A stretch of 38,964 bases of DNA, from contig JAMCQZ010000009.1 in the NCBI GenBank assembly GCA_023380305.1, positions 1 to 38,964 on the forward strand, written 5' to 3'. The notes under the pieces were generated by a model. It did no database searches, had not been told where the DNA came from, and saw nothing but the letters and a program-made list of their open reading frames with translations. This document shows positions 16,071 through 25,003 of this stretch, one piece after another. Position 1 is the stretch's first letter, and each line of letters starts with the position of its first letter. Source of the DNA: Patescibacteria group bacterium (GTDB taxonomy: Bacteria > Patescibacteriota > Minisyncoccia > UBA6257 > Colwellbacteraceae). The translations under genes and the position numbers were made by a program.

Positions 16071-17328
16071 AGTTTAATAATATTTGAAGACCCCACCCGA
16101 CGATGATAGCCAAAGGTTTTGAAACGATCGCGAGACCGGCCACGGCGAATCCTCCGAACATGATCAGTGGCGTAACAGCCAAGACAAAAATATTCGGAAC
16201 AACGGACAACGCGCTAAATCCGCCGGTTTTTACGATTAAAAGCGGCGCCACCATGGCCTGGGCCGATACGGTCTGAACGGCGTTGTCTTTCCAGCCTAAA
16301 AATCCCCTGTCCTCAATCCGCAACTTTCCCTTCAAAAAAGGGGCGAGATAAGCGATACCGAAGAAAGCGAGAAAGGACAACTGAAATCCAAGATCAAAAA
16401 CGAGGAGCCGGGGGTCGACCAGGACCATGGCAAGCCCGGCGAAGACAACCGGATTTTTGGCCGAATAAACGCGATCGTTGCGTCTGGCGATCAAAGACAG
16501 GAACGACATGATGGCAGCCCGCACGACCGAAGCGGCCGCGCCCGTCATCAAGACAAATCCCAAAATAAACAACGCCGAAAACCAAAAACTGCGACGCTTC
16601 AGCCCGACGGCGGCCAGAGACGTCTGGACCGCGGCAATGACGATCAACACGTTGTACCCCGACAGAGCGATGAGGTGGCTCGTGCCGGTTTTTTTCAAAT
16701 TATCCAAAAAGGTTTTGGAAAGAAGGCTGTCGTCTCCAAGCGTCATGGCGATCGCGAATCCGGCTTCGGAAAGCGGCAAGGTCTTCCGCAACCCGGATTC
16801 CAGAACGCTTTTAAACCCGTAAAGCGTCCGGCGCAAAGAAAATCCCCGGGTTTCGGCCACCAAGACGTTTTGAGGAAAAGAGACGCTGCGGCCCCGGGGC
16901 CCCTCCTCGATCCGGCCGGTTACCCGGAGCAAATCTCCGTAAGCGTATTCCGGATATATCCTGTTATAACTCACGATCTCTCCCCTCCATGGCGGTTGAA
17001 ATTTAAGAAGCAACACCTGCGTTTTCTCTTTTAATTCCGGTTCCGCGACTATCCTGGCCAGGAAAACAGCTTCTCCCGGACCCGGCATCTTGGATTCGGC
17101 AAGCGTTTCGCGGAAATGAAAATAGAAACAGCCCGCAAACATCAGCCAGACGCATACTGAAAGAACGCGCCATTTTCTTCCCTTCCGCGCCGTCGAAAAT
17201 AATAAAAAACCGCCGGAAAACGCGGCGGTCGCGGCGAGAGCCCAAACGCCAGAGAAGCCGGCGCCGGCCGCGAACACGCCCGCCAGGAAGAAAACCGAAG
17301 CAGAAAAAAATATCTCCGACGGCCGCAT
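16030..17328 (-). CDS. ComEC/Rec2-family competence membrane protein, N-terminal and core domains
   Basis: GDDSLLSKTFLDNLKKTGTSHLIALSGYNVLIV...AAIMSFLSLIARRNDR; many TM segments; overlaps the MBL ORF by 41 bp. Confidence 0.88.
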   Translation of the reverse strand: MRPSEIFFSASVFFLAGVFAAGAGFSGVWALAATAAFSGGFLLFSTARKGRKWRVLSVCVWLMFAGCFYFHFRETLAESKMPGPGEAVFLARIVAEPELKEKTQVLLLKFQPPWRGEIVSYNRIYPEYAYGDLLRVTGRIEEGPRGRSVSFPQNVLVAETRGFSLRRTLYGFKSVLESGLRKTLPLSEAGFAIAMTLGDDSLLSKTFLDNLKKTGTSHLIALSGYNVLIVIAAVQTSLAAVGLKRRSFWFSALFILGFVLMTGAAASVVRAAIMSFLSLIARRNDRVYSAKNPVVFAGLAMVLVDPRLLVFDLGFQLSFLAFFGIAYLAPFLKGKLRIEDRGFLGWKDNAVQTVSAQAMVAPLLIVKTGGFSALSVVPNIFVLAVTPLIMFGGFAVAGLAIVSKPLAIIVGWGLQILLNYAEAVINLCARFM

Positions 17329-17329
17329 C

Positions 17330-18379
17330 TCAAATTTCGGCGATGATTCCGCCGCCGAGCATCCGTCCCTTTTTGTCGTAGAAGACGGCCGACTGGCCCT
17401 CGGCCACGAACTTCTGGGATTTTTGCGGCTGGAAAATCCACCTGTTCCCTTTTTTCGACAACCGACCCGGGAAAAGCGGCTGCCTGTATCTCACGCGACA
17501 GAGAATATCGGAACCCGCGATTTCTTTTTCCGGAACCAACAGATTGACATCCCCGATTTCGAATTCGTTTTTTAACAAAAGCCTGCTTTGCCCCGGGACG
17601 GCGACAATGACGTTTTTTTTCACATTTTTTTCAGCCACGTAAAGCGGCTCTTTCCCGGGAACCCCGAGGCCGTGTCTCTGGCCGACCGTGTAATACCAGG
17701 CGCCCTGATGCCGGCCGATCTCTCGACCCTCCTCGTCGAGTATCAGCCCCTCCTTCGCCGGGATGAAAATTTTGAGAAAATCGTCTATGGATACTTTTCC
17801 CAAAAAACAAATTCCTTGGGAATCTTTTTTTTCGGCGGTCAAAAGGCCGGCCGATTTCGCGACGCGACGCACTTCCGATTTGAGCATCTTTCCCACCGGA
17901 AAAAGGCAGAACTTCAGATCGTTTTTTTTGACGGCCCACAAAAAATACGTCTGATCCTTATTCTTGTCCTTGGCCGCGAAAACAGCTCTTCTTTGCGGAT
18001 CGACGACGGCGTAGTGGCCGGTCGCGATATAATCGGCGCCCAGCCTCTTGGCTCTTTCAAGAAATAACCCGAATTTTATTTCCTTGTTGCACATAACATC
18101 GGGATTCGGCGTCAGTCCTTGTTTATAGCCCCCGATCATGTAATCCACGACGAAGCGTTTATATTCCTGCTTGAAATCCCAGACATAAAAAGGAATGCCT
18201 ATTTTCTCGGCCGCGCGGCGGGCGTCCTCGCTATCCTTCTCGTCGCAGCCATCGATATTGTATCCGGCCATGAAAACGCCGACGACGTCATACCCGGCGC
18301 GCTTCAACAAATAAGCGGAGACGCTCGAGTCGACTCCGCCGGACATGCCGACAAAAACGATTTTCTTCCGGCGAGGCAT
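17330..18379 (-). CDS. mnmA: tRNA 2-thiouridine(34) synthase MnmA
   Basis: VGMSGGVDSSVSAYLLKRAGYDVVGVFM, TPNPDVMCNKEIKFG, DSQGICFLGKV, GAWYYTVGQRHGLG. Confidence 0.96.
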   Translation of the reverse strand: MPRRKKIVFVGMSGGVDSSVSAYLLKRAGYDVVGVFMAGYNIDGCDEKDSEDARRAAEKIGIPFYVWDFKQEYKRFVVDYMIGGYKQGLTPNPDVMCNKEIKFGLFLERAKRLGADYIATGHYAVVDPQRRAVFAAKDKNKDQTYFLWAVKKNDLKFCLFPVGKMLKSEVRRVAKSAGLLTAEKKDSQGICFLGKVSIDDFLKIFIPAKEGLILDEEGREIGRHQGAWYYTVGQRHGLGVPGKEPLYVAEKNVKKNVIVAVPGQSRLLLKNEFEIGDVNLLVPEKEIAGSDILCRVRYRQPLFPGRLSKKGNRWIFQPQKSQKFVAEGQSAVFYDKKGRMLGGGIIAEI

Positions 18380-18420
18380 TTCATCGGAAGATTAGCAGAA
18401 CGGCTAAAAAATGACAAAAG

Positions 18421-18447
18421 AAAAAATCCCGCGGAGCGGGACTTTTT
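18421..18447 (-). terminator. Intrinsic terminator after efp
   Basis: Minus strand AAAAAGTCCCGC-TCC-GCGGGATTTTTT. Confidence 0.75.
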
Positions 18448-18454
18448 CCGAATC

Positions 18455-19027
18455 TTATTTCGTTTTTTCCACCCTTTCGACGTATTGTCCGGTTTCGGTG
18501 TTGATGCGCACGACATCGCCTTGGTTGATAAAAAGCGGCGCGTTGATCTTCGCCCCGCCTTGCAGGGTTACCATCTTGTTGCCTCCCTGAGCGGTATTGC
18601 CCTTGATCGAAGGCGGCGCCTCGAGAACTTCCAATTCCATTTTGATCGGTATCTGCACCTTGATCGGCTTGCCGTCCAAGATAAACGCGGTTACTTCGGT
18701 CTGCGGCTTCAAAAACTGGCCGGCCGCGCCCAAGACATCCTCGGAAAGCATAAGGCGGTTTTTCGGATTGCCTTTTTCCTGGAACCAGTACTCGCCCCGG
18801 TGGCTGTAAAGGAAAACCGCTTCCATCCGTTCGATGTCGATCTCTTCGATGGCATCCGATGCTTGCCAGGTGCGTTCGACAACTTTGCCGCTGATCAAAT
18901 TTTTAAGTCTGGTCGTTACCACTGCCTTTCTCTGCTGCATTCTCATAAAAGCCACGTCAATCACCTCAAAGACTTCGTGGTTGAAGCGAATGATCATGCC
19001 CTTTTTTAAATCCGTGTATGAAATCAT
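18455..19027 (-). CDS. efp: Elongation factor P, start re-called
   Basis: MISYTDLKKGMIIRFNHEVFEVIDV...TTRLKNLISGKVVERTW...GDVVRINTETGQYVERV. Confidence 0.92.
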   Translation of the reverse strand: MISYTDLKKGMIIRFNHEVFEVIDVAFMRMQQRKAVVTTRLKNLISGKVVERTWQASDAIEEIDIERMEAVFLYSHRGEYWFQEKGNPKNRLMLSEDVLGAAGQFLKPQTEVTAFILDGKPIKVQIPIKMELEVLEAPPSIKGNTAQGGNKMVTLQGGAKINAPLFINQGDVVRINTETGQYVERVEKTK

Positions 19028-19031
19028 GGTC

Positions 19032-20501
19032 TTATTTTTCCGTTTCGGAGTCAATGTTGTCCGCCTTTTTTTCCGCTTCGGCCGGATTCGCGTTCGAACC
19101 GAGGGCGGCGCTCAAGGCCTTTCTTAAATCGTCGATAATGATAGGCTTCCTTTCTTTCGGACGCAAGAGCTGGTTTATAGGCAGTTCGCTCCGGCGTTCG
19201 GCTTTTTCCTCGATGATGTTCTGTCGCCGCGTCCATTCTTCGGTGATCTGTTTTTCGACGGTTACCTTCGGAGTGCCGTATTTCTTCCGGCTCTGATCGA
19301 CGATGAGTTCGCTGAAAGATTCCAGGGGTTCCATGGGCGGAGGCAGGTTCTGGATCGAAAAAGGCCGGGAGGGCGCTCCGTCGATGATCATTTTGATATA
19401 AGCGTGCCAGTTGCTCAAATTGACGAGATCCCTGTCTTCGAACTCGGGCAGAAACTCTTTTTCCAAGAATTCCGCGTCTTCGGCGCCGATGCGGAAAGAA
19501 ATCATCGTGCCGACGTTTCCGATGATGGCCGCCTTAACGAGATCGGTCAACTGTTCCAGATACTGATGCGCCAGAATCAGGCTCAAGCGGTATTTGCGTG
19601 CTTCGGAAAGAACCACGGCGAAGGAATCGGTCGAAAAGTTTTGAAATTCATCGATATAAAGGAAGAAGTCGCGGCGTTCCGCCTCGGGGACGTCGGCGCG
19701 ACTCATGGCGGCCTGTTGAAGCTTGGTGATGAGCATCGCTCCCAAAAGGTTGGAGTTGTCTTCGCCGATTCTCCCGCGGGAAAGATTGGCGATCAAAATC
19801 TTCCCCTCGTCCATGACGCTCCGCATATTGAGTCCGGAAATCTGCTGGCCGATAACATTCCTGATCAAGGGATTGGCCACAAACTGACCGATTTTGTTTT
19901 GAATGGCACCGACCGCTTCGGTGGCATACCTGTCGGTGTATTTGGCGAACTCGTTCACCCAAAAACTCTTGACTACCGGATCCTCCAGCCGGTCGACGAC
20001 GCTCTCGCGATAGCTTTTTTCAGCGAGCATTCTCATGATTCCCAAGAGGGTTGAACCCGGATATTCCAAGAGCGCAAGAAGCGTGTTATTCAGGATATAT
20101 TCCATCCTGGCGGACCAAACATCAGGCCAGATTTTTTTGAAAACGCTCATGATACCCGAGGCGACCAGGTGCCGGTGCTCGCCGTGGACGTTTTCCAAGG
20201 CGTTGAAGCCTATCGGAAAATCGGTGTCCGCCGGATTGAAATAGATGACGTCGTCTATCCGTTCCGCCGGAATGAAATTGAGCAATTTCTCGGCCGCGTC
20301 TCCGTGGGGGTCGAACCAGGCGGCTCCGTGTCCGGCGCGGACGTCTTCGATAAACATCCGCTCCATCATCGTCGTCTTGCCGACGCCGCTCTTTCCGATC
20401 ATGTACATGTGGCGCCTCCGGTCATCGGTCTTGATACCGAATTTGACCACGCGATTCCTAAAGTTCGTCTGACCGAAATAAATTATCTCGTTGTCTTCCA
20501 T
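19032..20501 (-). CDS. VirD4/HerA-like AAA+ ATPase (T4SS-type DNA-binding domain family)
   Basis: Walker A GKSGVGKTTM, Walker B DFFLYIDEFQNF, AWFDPHGDAAEKLL, EARKYRLSLILAHQYLEQL; no N-terminal TM region. Confidence 0.82.
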   Translation of the reverse strand: MEDNEIIYFGQTNFRNRVVKFGIKTDDRRRHMYMIGKSGVGKTTMMERMFIEDVRAGHGAAWFDPHGDAAEKLLNFIPAERIDDVIYFNPADTDFPIGFNALENVHGEHRHLVASGIMSVFKKIWPDVWSARMEYILNNTLLALLEYPGSTLLGIMRMLAEKSYRESVVDRLEDPVVKSFWVNEFAKYTDRYATEAVGAIQNKIGQFVANPLIRNVIGQQISGLNMRSVMDEGKILIANLSRGRIGEDNSNLLGAMLITKLQQAAMSRADVPEAERRDFFLYIDEFQNFSTDSFAVVLSEARKYRLSLILAHQYLEQLTDLVKAAIIGNVGTMISFRIGAEDAEFLEKEFLPEFEDRDLVNLSNWHAYIKMIIDGAPSRPFSIQNLPPPMEPLESFSELIVDQSRKKYGTPKVTVEKQITEEWTRRQNIIEEKAERRSELPINQLLRPKERKPIIIDDLRKALSAALGSNANPAEAEKKADNIDSETEK

Positions 20502-20539
20502 ATCCTTATGCCATTATAACCCCGAAAGGGGCGACGCGG

Positions 20540-21832
20540 CTAACTCTCGATCGGCAAATTGGCCGGAGGCTCGGCCTTGACCGCTTCGGTTTTAACGACT
20601 CCCGGAGCGCCGACGTCAGTTACCGGGAAATGATAGATAGTGGCCAGCTCCTCGACGCTCCACAAAGACGGGTCAAGCACGCGATCCTTGAAATACGGCG
20701 TGTATAACTGTTCGAGAGGCGTCCGCAGATCAAATTTCCTGTTCACAAAATGCCTGTAGATGGATTTTTTCTTCATCAACAAGGTCCTGTCTTTAAAAAG
20801 GAATCTCGGTTTTTTGGTGAAGGTTACCGGCGACGGCCGCATGAAATTCAGATGGCCCACGGTAAATATCTGGAAAGTGGAGTTGACGGCGTAAAACTTC
20901 CCTTTGTCCATGACATCTTTCCTCGCGACATAAACAAATCGCGGAATGGCTTGAAAAACCAGTTTCGAAGCTTTGGCGTTCGCCGCTCGGATCTGCTCTA
21001 TTTCCTCGGAGGTTAAATCCTTGTTCTCTTTAGGATCGCCTGTCTTCTTGGTCATAACCTTCTTTATATAATCCGCCGCCATCTTCTTGAAACTGCCGCT
21101 ATCAAACGGCCTCATCAAAATCTGGTACCAGATATATTCTCCCTCCTTCAAATTGGCCATCACCTCGAGAAGTCCGGCGATCGGATCGATTTTTTCGACG
21201 TCGAACCTGAAGCGACTGATGGTGGCGCCTCCGGAAAAATCCGTATAGGTCCTCATCGGCAAAGCGTTGCTGATGCCTTTTTTCCCGAGAATCATATCCG
21301 CCCCGTAGACGTCATATTCGCCGTTCGGGAGATCTGGCGGCAAAACTTTGGTATAATCGTCGGTTTCGGTGATTTCGGCGTCCGGATACTGGCCGTAAAT
21401 GGCCGATTGAACGATATTTTTATCTTTGACCGGAAAATGGAAAATAAACCTGATTAAGTTGTGCGAAGCGGCGATCTCCGCCGAGATCCAATCCTCGACT
21501 TTTCCTTCCAAAACGATTTCTTCCGGCTTCAGTCCGAAACTATAGATGCCGTAGATGCTCGCGAAGACCTGTTCCATGGATTTCGGTGATTTTATGTTCT
21601 CGCGCGGCACCTTGATTTCCACGTCCATCCAAGTCAGTTTGCCCAAATAGTCGCCGATGATGGAATCCATCCACCAGATTTTGAAGAAGCGGTAAAACAA
21701 AGTGAAGATAATAAGGAGAACGCCGCCGAGGATGATCGTTTCGATCAATAGCCAGTAACTCGCCTCGGTAAAGTGGCTGAGATTCAGCAGAAAATTGGTT
21801 ATGAATTTGACGGCGTTTTCTATTATGACCAT
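20540..21832 (-). CDS. Membrane-anchored protein of unknown function, partner of the ATPase
   Basis: N-terminal TM (SYWLLIETIILGGVLLIIFTLFYRFFKIWW) then ~370-aa soluble domain; overlaps the regulator ORF, 38 bp from the ATPase ORF. Confidence 0.75.
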   Translation of the reverse strand: MVIIENAVKFITNFLLNLSHFTEASYWLLIETIILGGVLLIIFTLFYRFFKIWWMDSIIGDYLGKLTWMDVEIKVPRENIKSPKSMEQVFASIYGIYSFGLKPEEIVLEGKVEDWISAEIAASHNLIRFIFHFPVKDKNIVQSAIYGQYPDAEITETDDYTKVLPPDLPNGEYDVYGADMILGKKGISNALPMRTYTDFSGGATISRFRFDVEKIDPIAGLLEVMANLKEGEYIWYQILMRPFDSGSFKKMAADYIKKVMTKKTGDPKENKDLTSEEIEQIRAANAKASKLVFQAIPRFVYVARKDVMDKGKFYAVNSTFQIFTVGHLNFMRPSPVTFTKKPRFLFKDRTLLMKKKSIYRHFVNRKFDLRTPLEQLYTPYFKDRVLDPSLWSVEELATIYHFPVTDVGAPGVVKTEAVKAEPPANLPIES

Positions 21833-22656
21833 TGTTTCAGGCCGTAGGTTCCCCGAGAAACCAGAGTGAATTTATCCCTGTCTTTGATGAGTTCGTTATG
21901 AACGGTCGGGGCATGGCTTTTGATCATCGCGGCGATCTCCGTGAAGTGGAGCGGCTTTCCGGATTTTTTCAAAGCCAGATAAATCTTCGCCCTGACGGTC
22001 TTCGGACGGATCTCGTCCCAATCCCGCAGACCGAGGTCGCCGTAAGGACCAACGTCGATTTTCTTTGAAATGGAAACGTAGTGCAAGGCCACGGTTTCGG
22101 TCATGTTCTGCGGAGCGACGATCGAACGAAGGATGTCCAAAAATTCCTCGGTCTTTTTCAATTGTTTGAGGAGCGACGAATGAATGGAATCCAAAACGTT
22201 CAAGGTGTCGTCTTGCAAATACCAGAAATCGTAATAGTTGTCGTCCTCTTTATAAAATCGGGGCGCGTCTTTCAATTGAAGCAAAAATCTCAATTTGTTC
22301 TTGAAGACCTCCTCTCCCGATTCGGTTCGCGACAAATTGTAAAGATCGTCCATCAAGAGATTGTCCCGCCTCACGCCGCCGGTTCCCGCGAGATGATCGA
22401 TGACAAAGCCGATCAGAGCGTCGGTCTCGGCGATTTTGGCGACAGCCTCCTTGATGTCGGCCACGGCCTGCGATTCCACCTGGCGGATCCGTTCGCGCGT
22501 AACGCCGTAAGCGTCTCCGAGTTCCTGGAGGGTAGCCGGCTCATCCGAAACCAAGCCGAAGCGTTTTTCAACGATTTTCCGGCTCCGGTCGTCAAGCTCG
22601 GCTTTGGCAAAAGCGGCCTCAACCAATTCTTCGATGCTTTGAGGAATTTCTCGCAT
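21823..22656 (-). CDS. Sigma-70 region 4-like HTH fused to HARE-HTH domain
   Basis: RSRKIVEKRFGLVSDEPATLQELGDAYGVTRERIRQVESQAVADIK (region 4) and KIYLALKKSGKPLHFTEIAAMIKSH...TVHNELIKDRDKFTLVSRGTYGLKQW (HARE-HTH). Confidence 0.82.
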   Translation of the reverse strand: MREIPQSIEELVEAAFAKAELDDRSRKIVEKRFGLVSDEPATLQELGDAYGVTRERIRQVESQAVADIKEAVAKIAETDALIGFVIDHLAGTGGVRRDNLLMDDLYNLSRTESGEEVFKNKLRFLLQLKDAPRFYKEDDNYYDFWYLQDDTLNVLDSIHSSLLKQLKKTEEFLDILRSIVAPQNMTETVALHYVSISKKIDVGPYGDLGLRDWDEIRPKTVRAKIYLALKKSGKPLHFTEIAAMIKSHAPTVHNELIKDRDKFTLVSRGTYGLKQWS

Positions 22657-22676
22657 ATTTCCTTATAAAATTACAA

Positions 22677-23582
22677 TTATTTCTTCCTCGTGTCAAGCTG
22701 ATGCCAAAGCACGAGAAGCGGGCTGGCCACAAAAATCGAAGAATAAGTGCCGAAAAACATGCCGACAAGCATGGTCAAGCTGAAATACTTGATGGAGACC
22801 GGCCCCAGAAGCCAAATGGCCACGAGCATGAGCATCACGGTGATCGAAGTGTTCAAAGACCTCTCGAAGGTCTCGTTGAGGCTTTCGTTCACCACTTTGC
22901 CGAAATCCTCTTTGCCGGAACGATCCTTCTTCAGATTTTCCCTCACCCGGTCAAGAACGACAATCGTGTCGTAAACCGAAAACCCGATAATGGTCAGAAG
23001 CGCGACGATGAAGTTGGTGTCGATGGCGACGTCTTTAAAGTGGCCCATCAAACTGTAAAAGCCCGAAGCGATGATCGTGTCGTGCGCGAGGGCAATCAGA
23101 GTAACCGCGCCGTATTTGTAAGAGCTGACTGGCCAGGAAACCGACGAGAAGGCGTAAGCGACGAATCCGCCGATGATGAGGAGCACGAAAAGAACGACCC
23201 AGATGGATTTTTGTTTGAGTTCGTTCGAAACCGTCGGGGAAACGCTCGAATAGTCGAGACTTTCCACCGGTCCGAAATCTTTCTGCAGTTCCGCGAGATA
23301 AGTCTGTTTGGTCTCTTCATTGATCTCCGGCAAAAGAATCGAATAAGAGTTGGTCGCGCCGTCAAAGGTGATGGCCGGGTTTTCGACGCCGAGCTTCGAA
23401 GTCAAAATATTTTTGAGATCGGCCTCGCCGCCCTTGGCAATCCTGATCTGCCAAAGCGTGCCGCTCTTGAAATCGATGCCCAATTTAAATTTAAAAGTGA
23501 AAATTGAAACAAGGGCCGCCGTCACGAGCAAGGCGGAAACGAGCAAAAACCATTTTTTGTTAGCGATGATGTTCATGTGCAT
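22677..23582 (-). CDS. secF: Protein translocase subunit SecF
   Basis: FKLGIDFKSGTLWQIRI, ALAHDTIIASGFY, SVYDTIVVLDRVRENL, ESLNETFERSLNTSITVMLML. Confidence 0.93.
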   Translation of the reverse strand: MHMNIIANKKWFLLVSALLVTAALVSIFTFKFKLGIDFKSGTLWQIRIAKGGEADLKNILTSKLGVENPAITFDGATNSYSILLPEINEETKQTYLAELQKDFGPVESLDYSSVSPTVSNELKQKSIWVVLFVLLIIGGFVAYAFSSVSWPVSSYKYGAVTLIALAHDTIIASGFYSLMGHFKDVAIDTNFIVALLTIIGFSVYDTIVVLDRVRENLKKDRSGKEDFGKVVNESLNETFERSLNTSITVMLMLVAIWLLGPVSIKYFSLTMLVGMFFGTYSSIFVASPLLVLWHQLDTRKK

Positions 23583-23588
23583 GGAATG

Positions 23589-24863
23589 TTATTTTTTTTG
23601 GGTTGCTCTCAAAATGACCTTGGTGATGGCGATCGCCGAAACCAAACTAATGGCCGTGCCGATCATCAAGGTCAAAGCGAAGCCTTTGACGAAGCTTGTG
23701 GTGAAGAAATAAAGAATGAGCGACGTCAAAATGGTGCACAGATTGCCGTCCCTAATCGAAGTCCAGGCGTGTTTGAATCCGGATTCGAGCGCCGCCTTGC
23801 GGTCGATCCCCTGACGGTTTTCCTCCCTCGCCCGTTCGAAAATTAAAATATTCGCGTCAACCGCCGTTCCGATGGAAAGCAGGAATCCGGTGATGGCGGC
23901 GATGCTCATGGCGAATCCCGGCACGAGCTTAAAAACGGCCAAACACCAGGCGGTATAGATCAGAAGACTCAAGCTCGCGGCCAAACCCCAGGATCGGTAA
24001 AAAACGATTATGAAAAACATGACGAGCAGAGCGCCGACGGCGCCGGCGTACATAATCCGACTCAAAGAATCCTTGGCCGCGGTGGCGTTAACCGTCCTTT
24101 GGCTTGCGAGCTTGATCGGCGCGGCTAAAGCTCCGGCGTTAAAACGCTCAACTAATTTTTCCGCCTCTTCGAAAGTCATCCCCGAGATGGCCGCTTCGCC
24201 GTTCGGGATTTTTTCCTTCACGGACGGCGCGCTCACCAGCTGATTGTCCAAAAAGATAGCGATGTATTTGCCGATGTTCTGTTCGGTAAGATCGCTGAAA
24301 ATCTTCGCACCCTCCTCATCCATGGTCAACGCGACAATCGGTTTCTGAAGATCGTCCAATTCCAGTTTGGCGCTTTTAATGTGGCGGCCGGTCAGTTTTG
24401 TCGTTTCACAAGAAAGAATCGTCTCGTTTTGAATCGCGCAATTCACGCGGAAATCCAAAACCGGAGTTTCTCCGATCTGGGCCGCGGCTTTGGTCAAATC
24501 TTTTTCTCCGGCGATTTCCACCAAAAGCTGATAACGGTCGTCTCCCTTCTCCACGACCGCCACTTTCGGCTCGGAAACCCCAAAAAGATTAACTCGCCGT
24601 TCCACGACGTCCCGGAGTCCGGCGGTCACCGACTGGTAATCTTCCGCCGGGATGTTCGTCAAATCGATGTCGTAAACCAGGGCGCTGCCTCCGATAAGGT
24701 CTAATCCCAGCCTCCACGGCTTGTAATTATTCAAGATGAGGTTGGGCATCTTGACGTTGCCCGCGATGGCCGAACCCGGGGTCGGCATAATAAAAATACC
24801 GGCGGCGGCGGTAACGGCTAAAATCAACATTAGGAACAAAACAGATTTCTTCCGCTGTGTCAT
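23589..24863 (-). CDS. secD: Protein translocase subunit SecD
   Basis: LGLDLIGGSALVYDID, PVLDFRV, FTEEAEK-like segment, GTAVDANILIFERAREE. Confidence 0.93.
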   Translation of the reverse strand: MTQRKKSVLFLMLILAVTAAAGIFIMPTPGSAIAGNVKMPNLILNNYKPWRLGLDLIGGSALVYDIDLTNIPAEDYQSVTAGLRDVVERRVNLFGVSEPKVAVVEKGDDRYQLLVEIAGEKDLTKAAAQIGETPVLDFRVNCAIQNETILSCETTKLTGRHIKSAKLELDDLQKPIVALTMDEEGAKIFSDLTEQNIGKYIAIFLDNQLVSAPSVKEKIPNGEAAISGMTFEEAEKLVERFNAGALAAPIKLASQRTVNATAAKDSLSRIMYAGAVGALLVMFFIIVFYRSWGLAASLSLLIYTAWCLAVFKLVPGFAMSIAAITGFLLSIGTAVDANILIFERAREENRQGIDRKAALESGFKHAWTSIRDGNLCTILTSLILYFFTTSFVKGFALTLMIGTAISLVSAIAITKVILRATQKK

Positions 24864-24917
24864 GTATGGTGTTTATATTTTGTATTTTCGAACCAAGAAT
24901 TTCCCCTCTTGTTTCTT

Positions 24918-24991
24918 GTCCCCCCGGAAGGACTCGAACCTTCAACTTTTTGCTTAAAAGGCAACTACTCTACCATTGAGTTACAGGGGGA
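24918..24991 (-). tRNA. tRNA-Lys (anticodon TTT)
   Basis: Minus strand TCCCCCT acceptor / GGGGGGA, D-arm ACTC-AATGGTA-GAGT, loop CTTTTAA, T-arm GAAGG-TTCGAGT-CCTTC; no encoded CCA. Confidence 0.93.
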
Positions 24992-25003
24992 AACAAAAAG
25001 ATA

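Noticed and set aside
19032-20501. Complete type IV secretion or conjugation system
   Set aside because: Only a VirD4/HerA-like ATPase and one membrane partner are present; no relaxase, VirB4, VirB6 or pilin genes adjacent.
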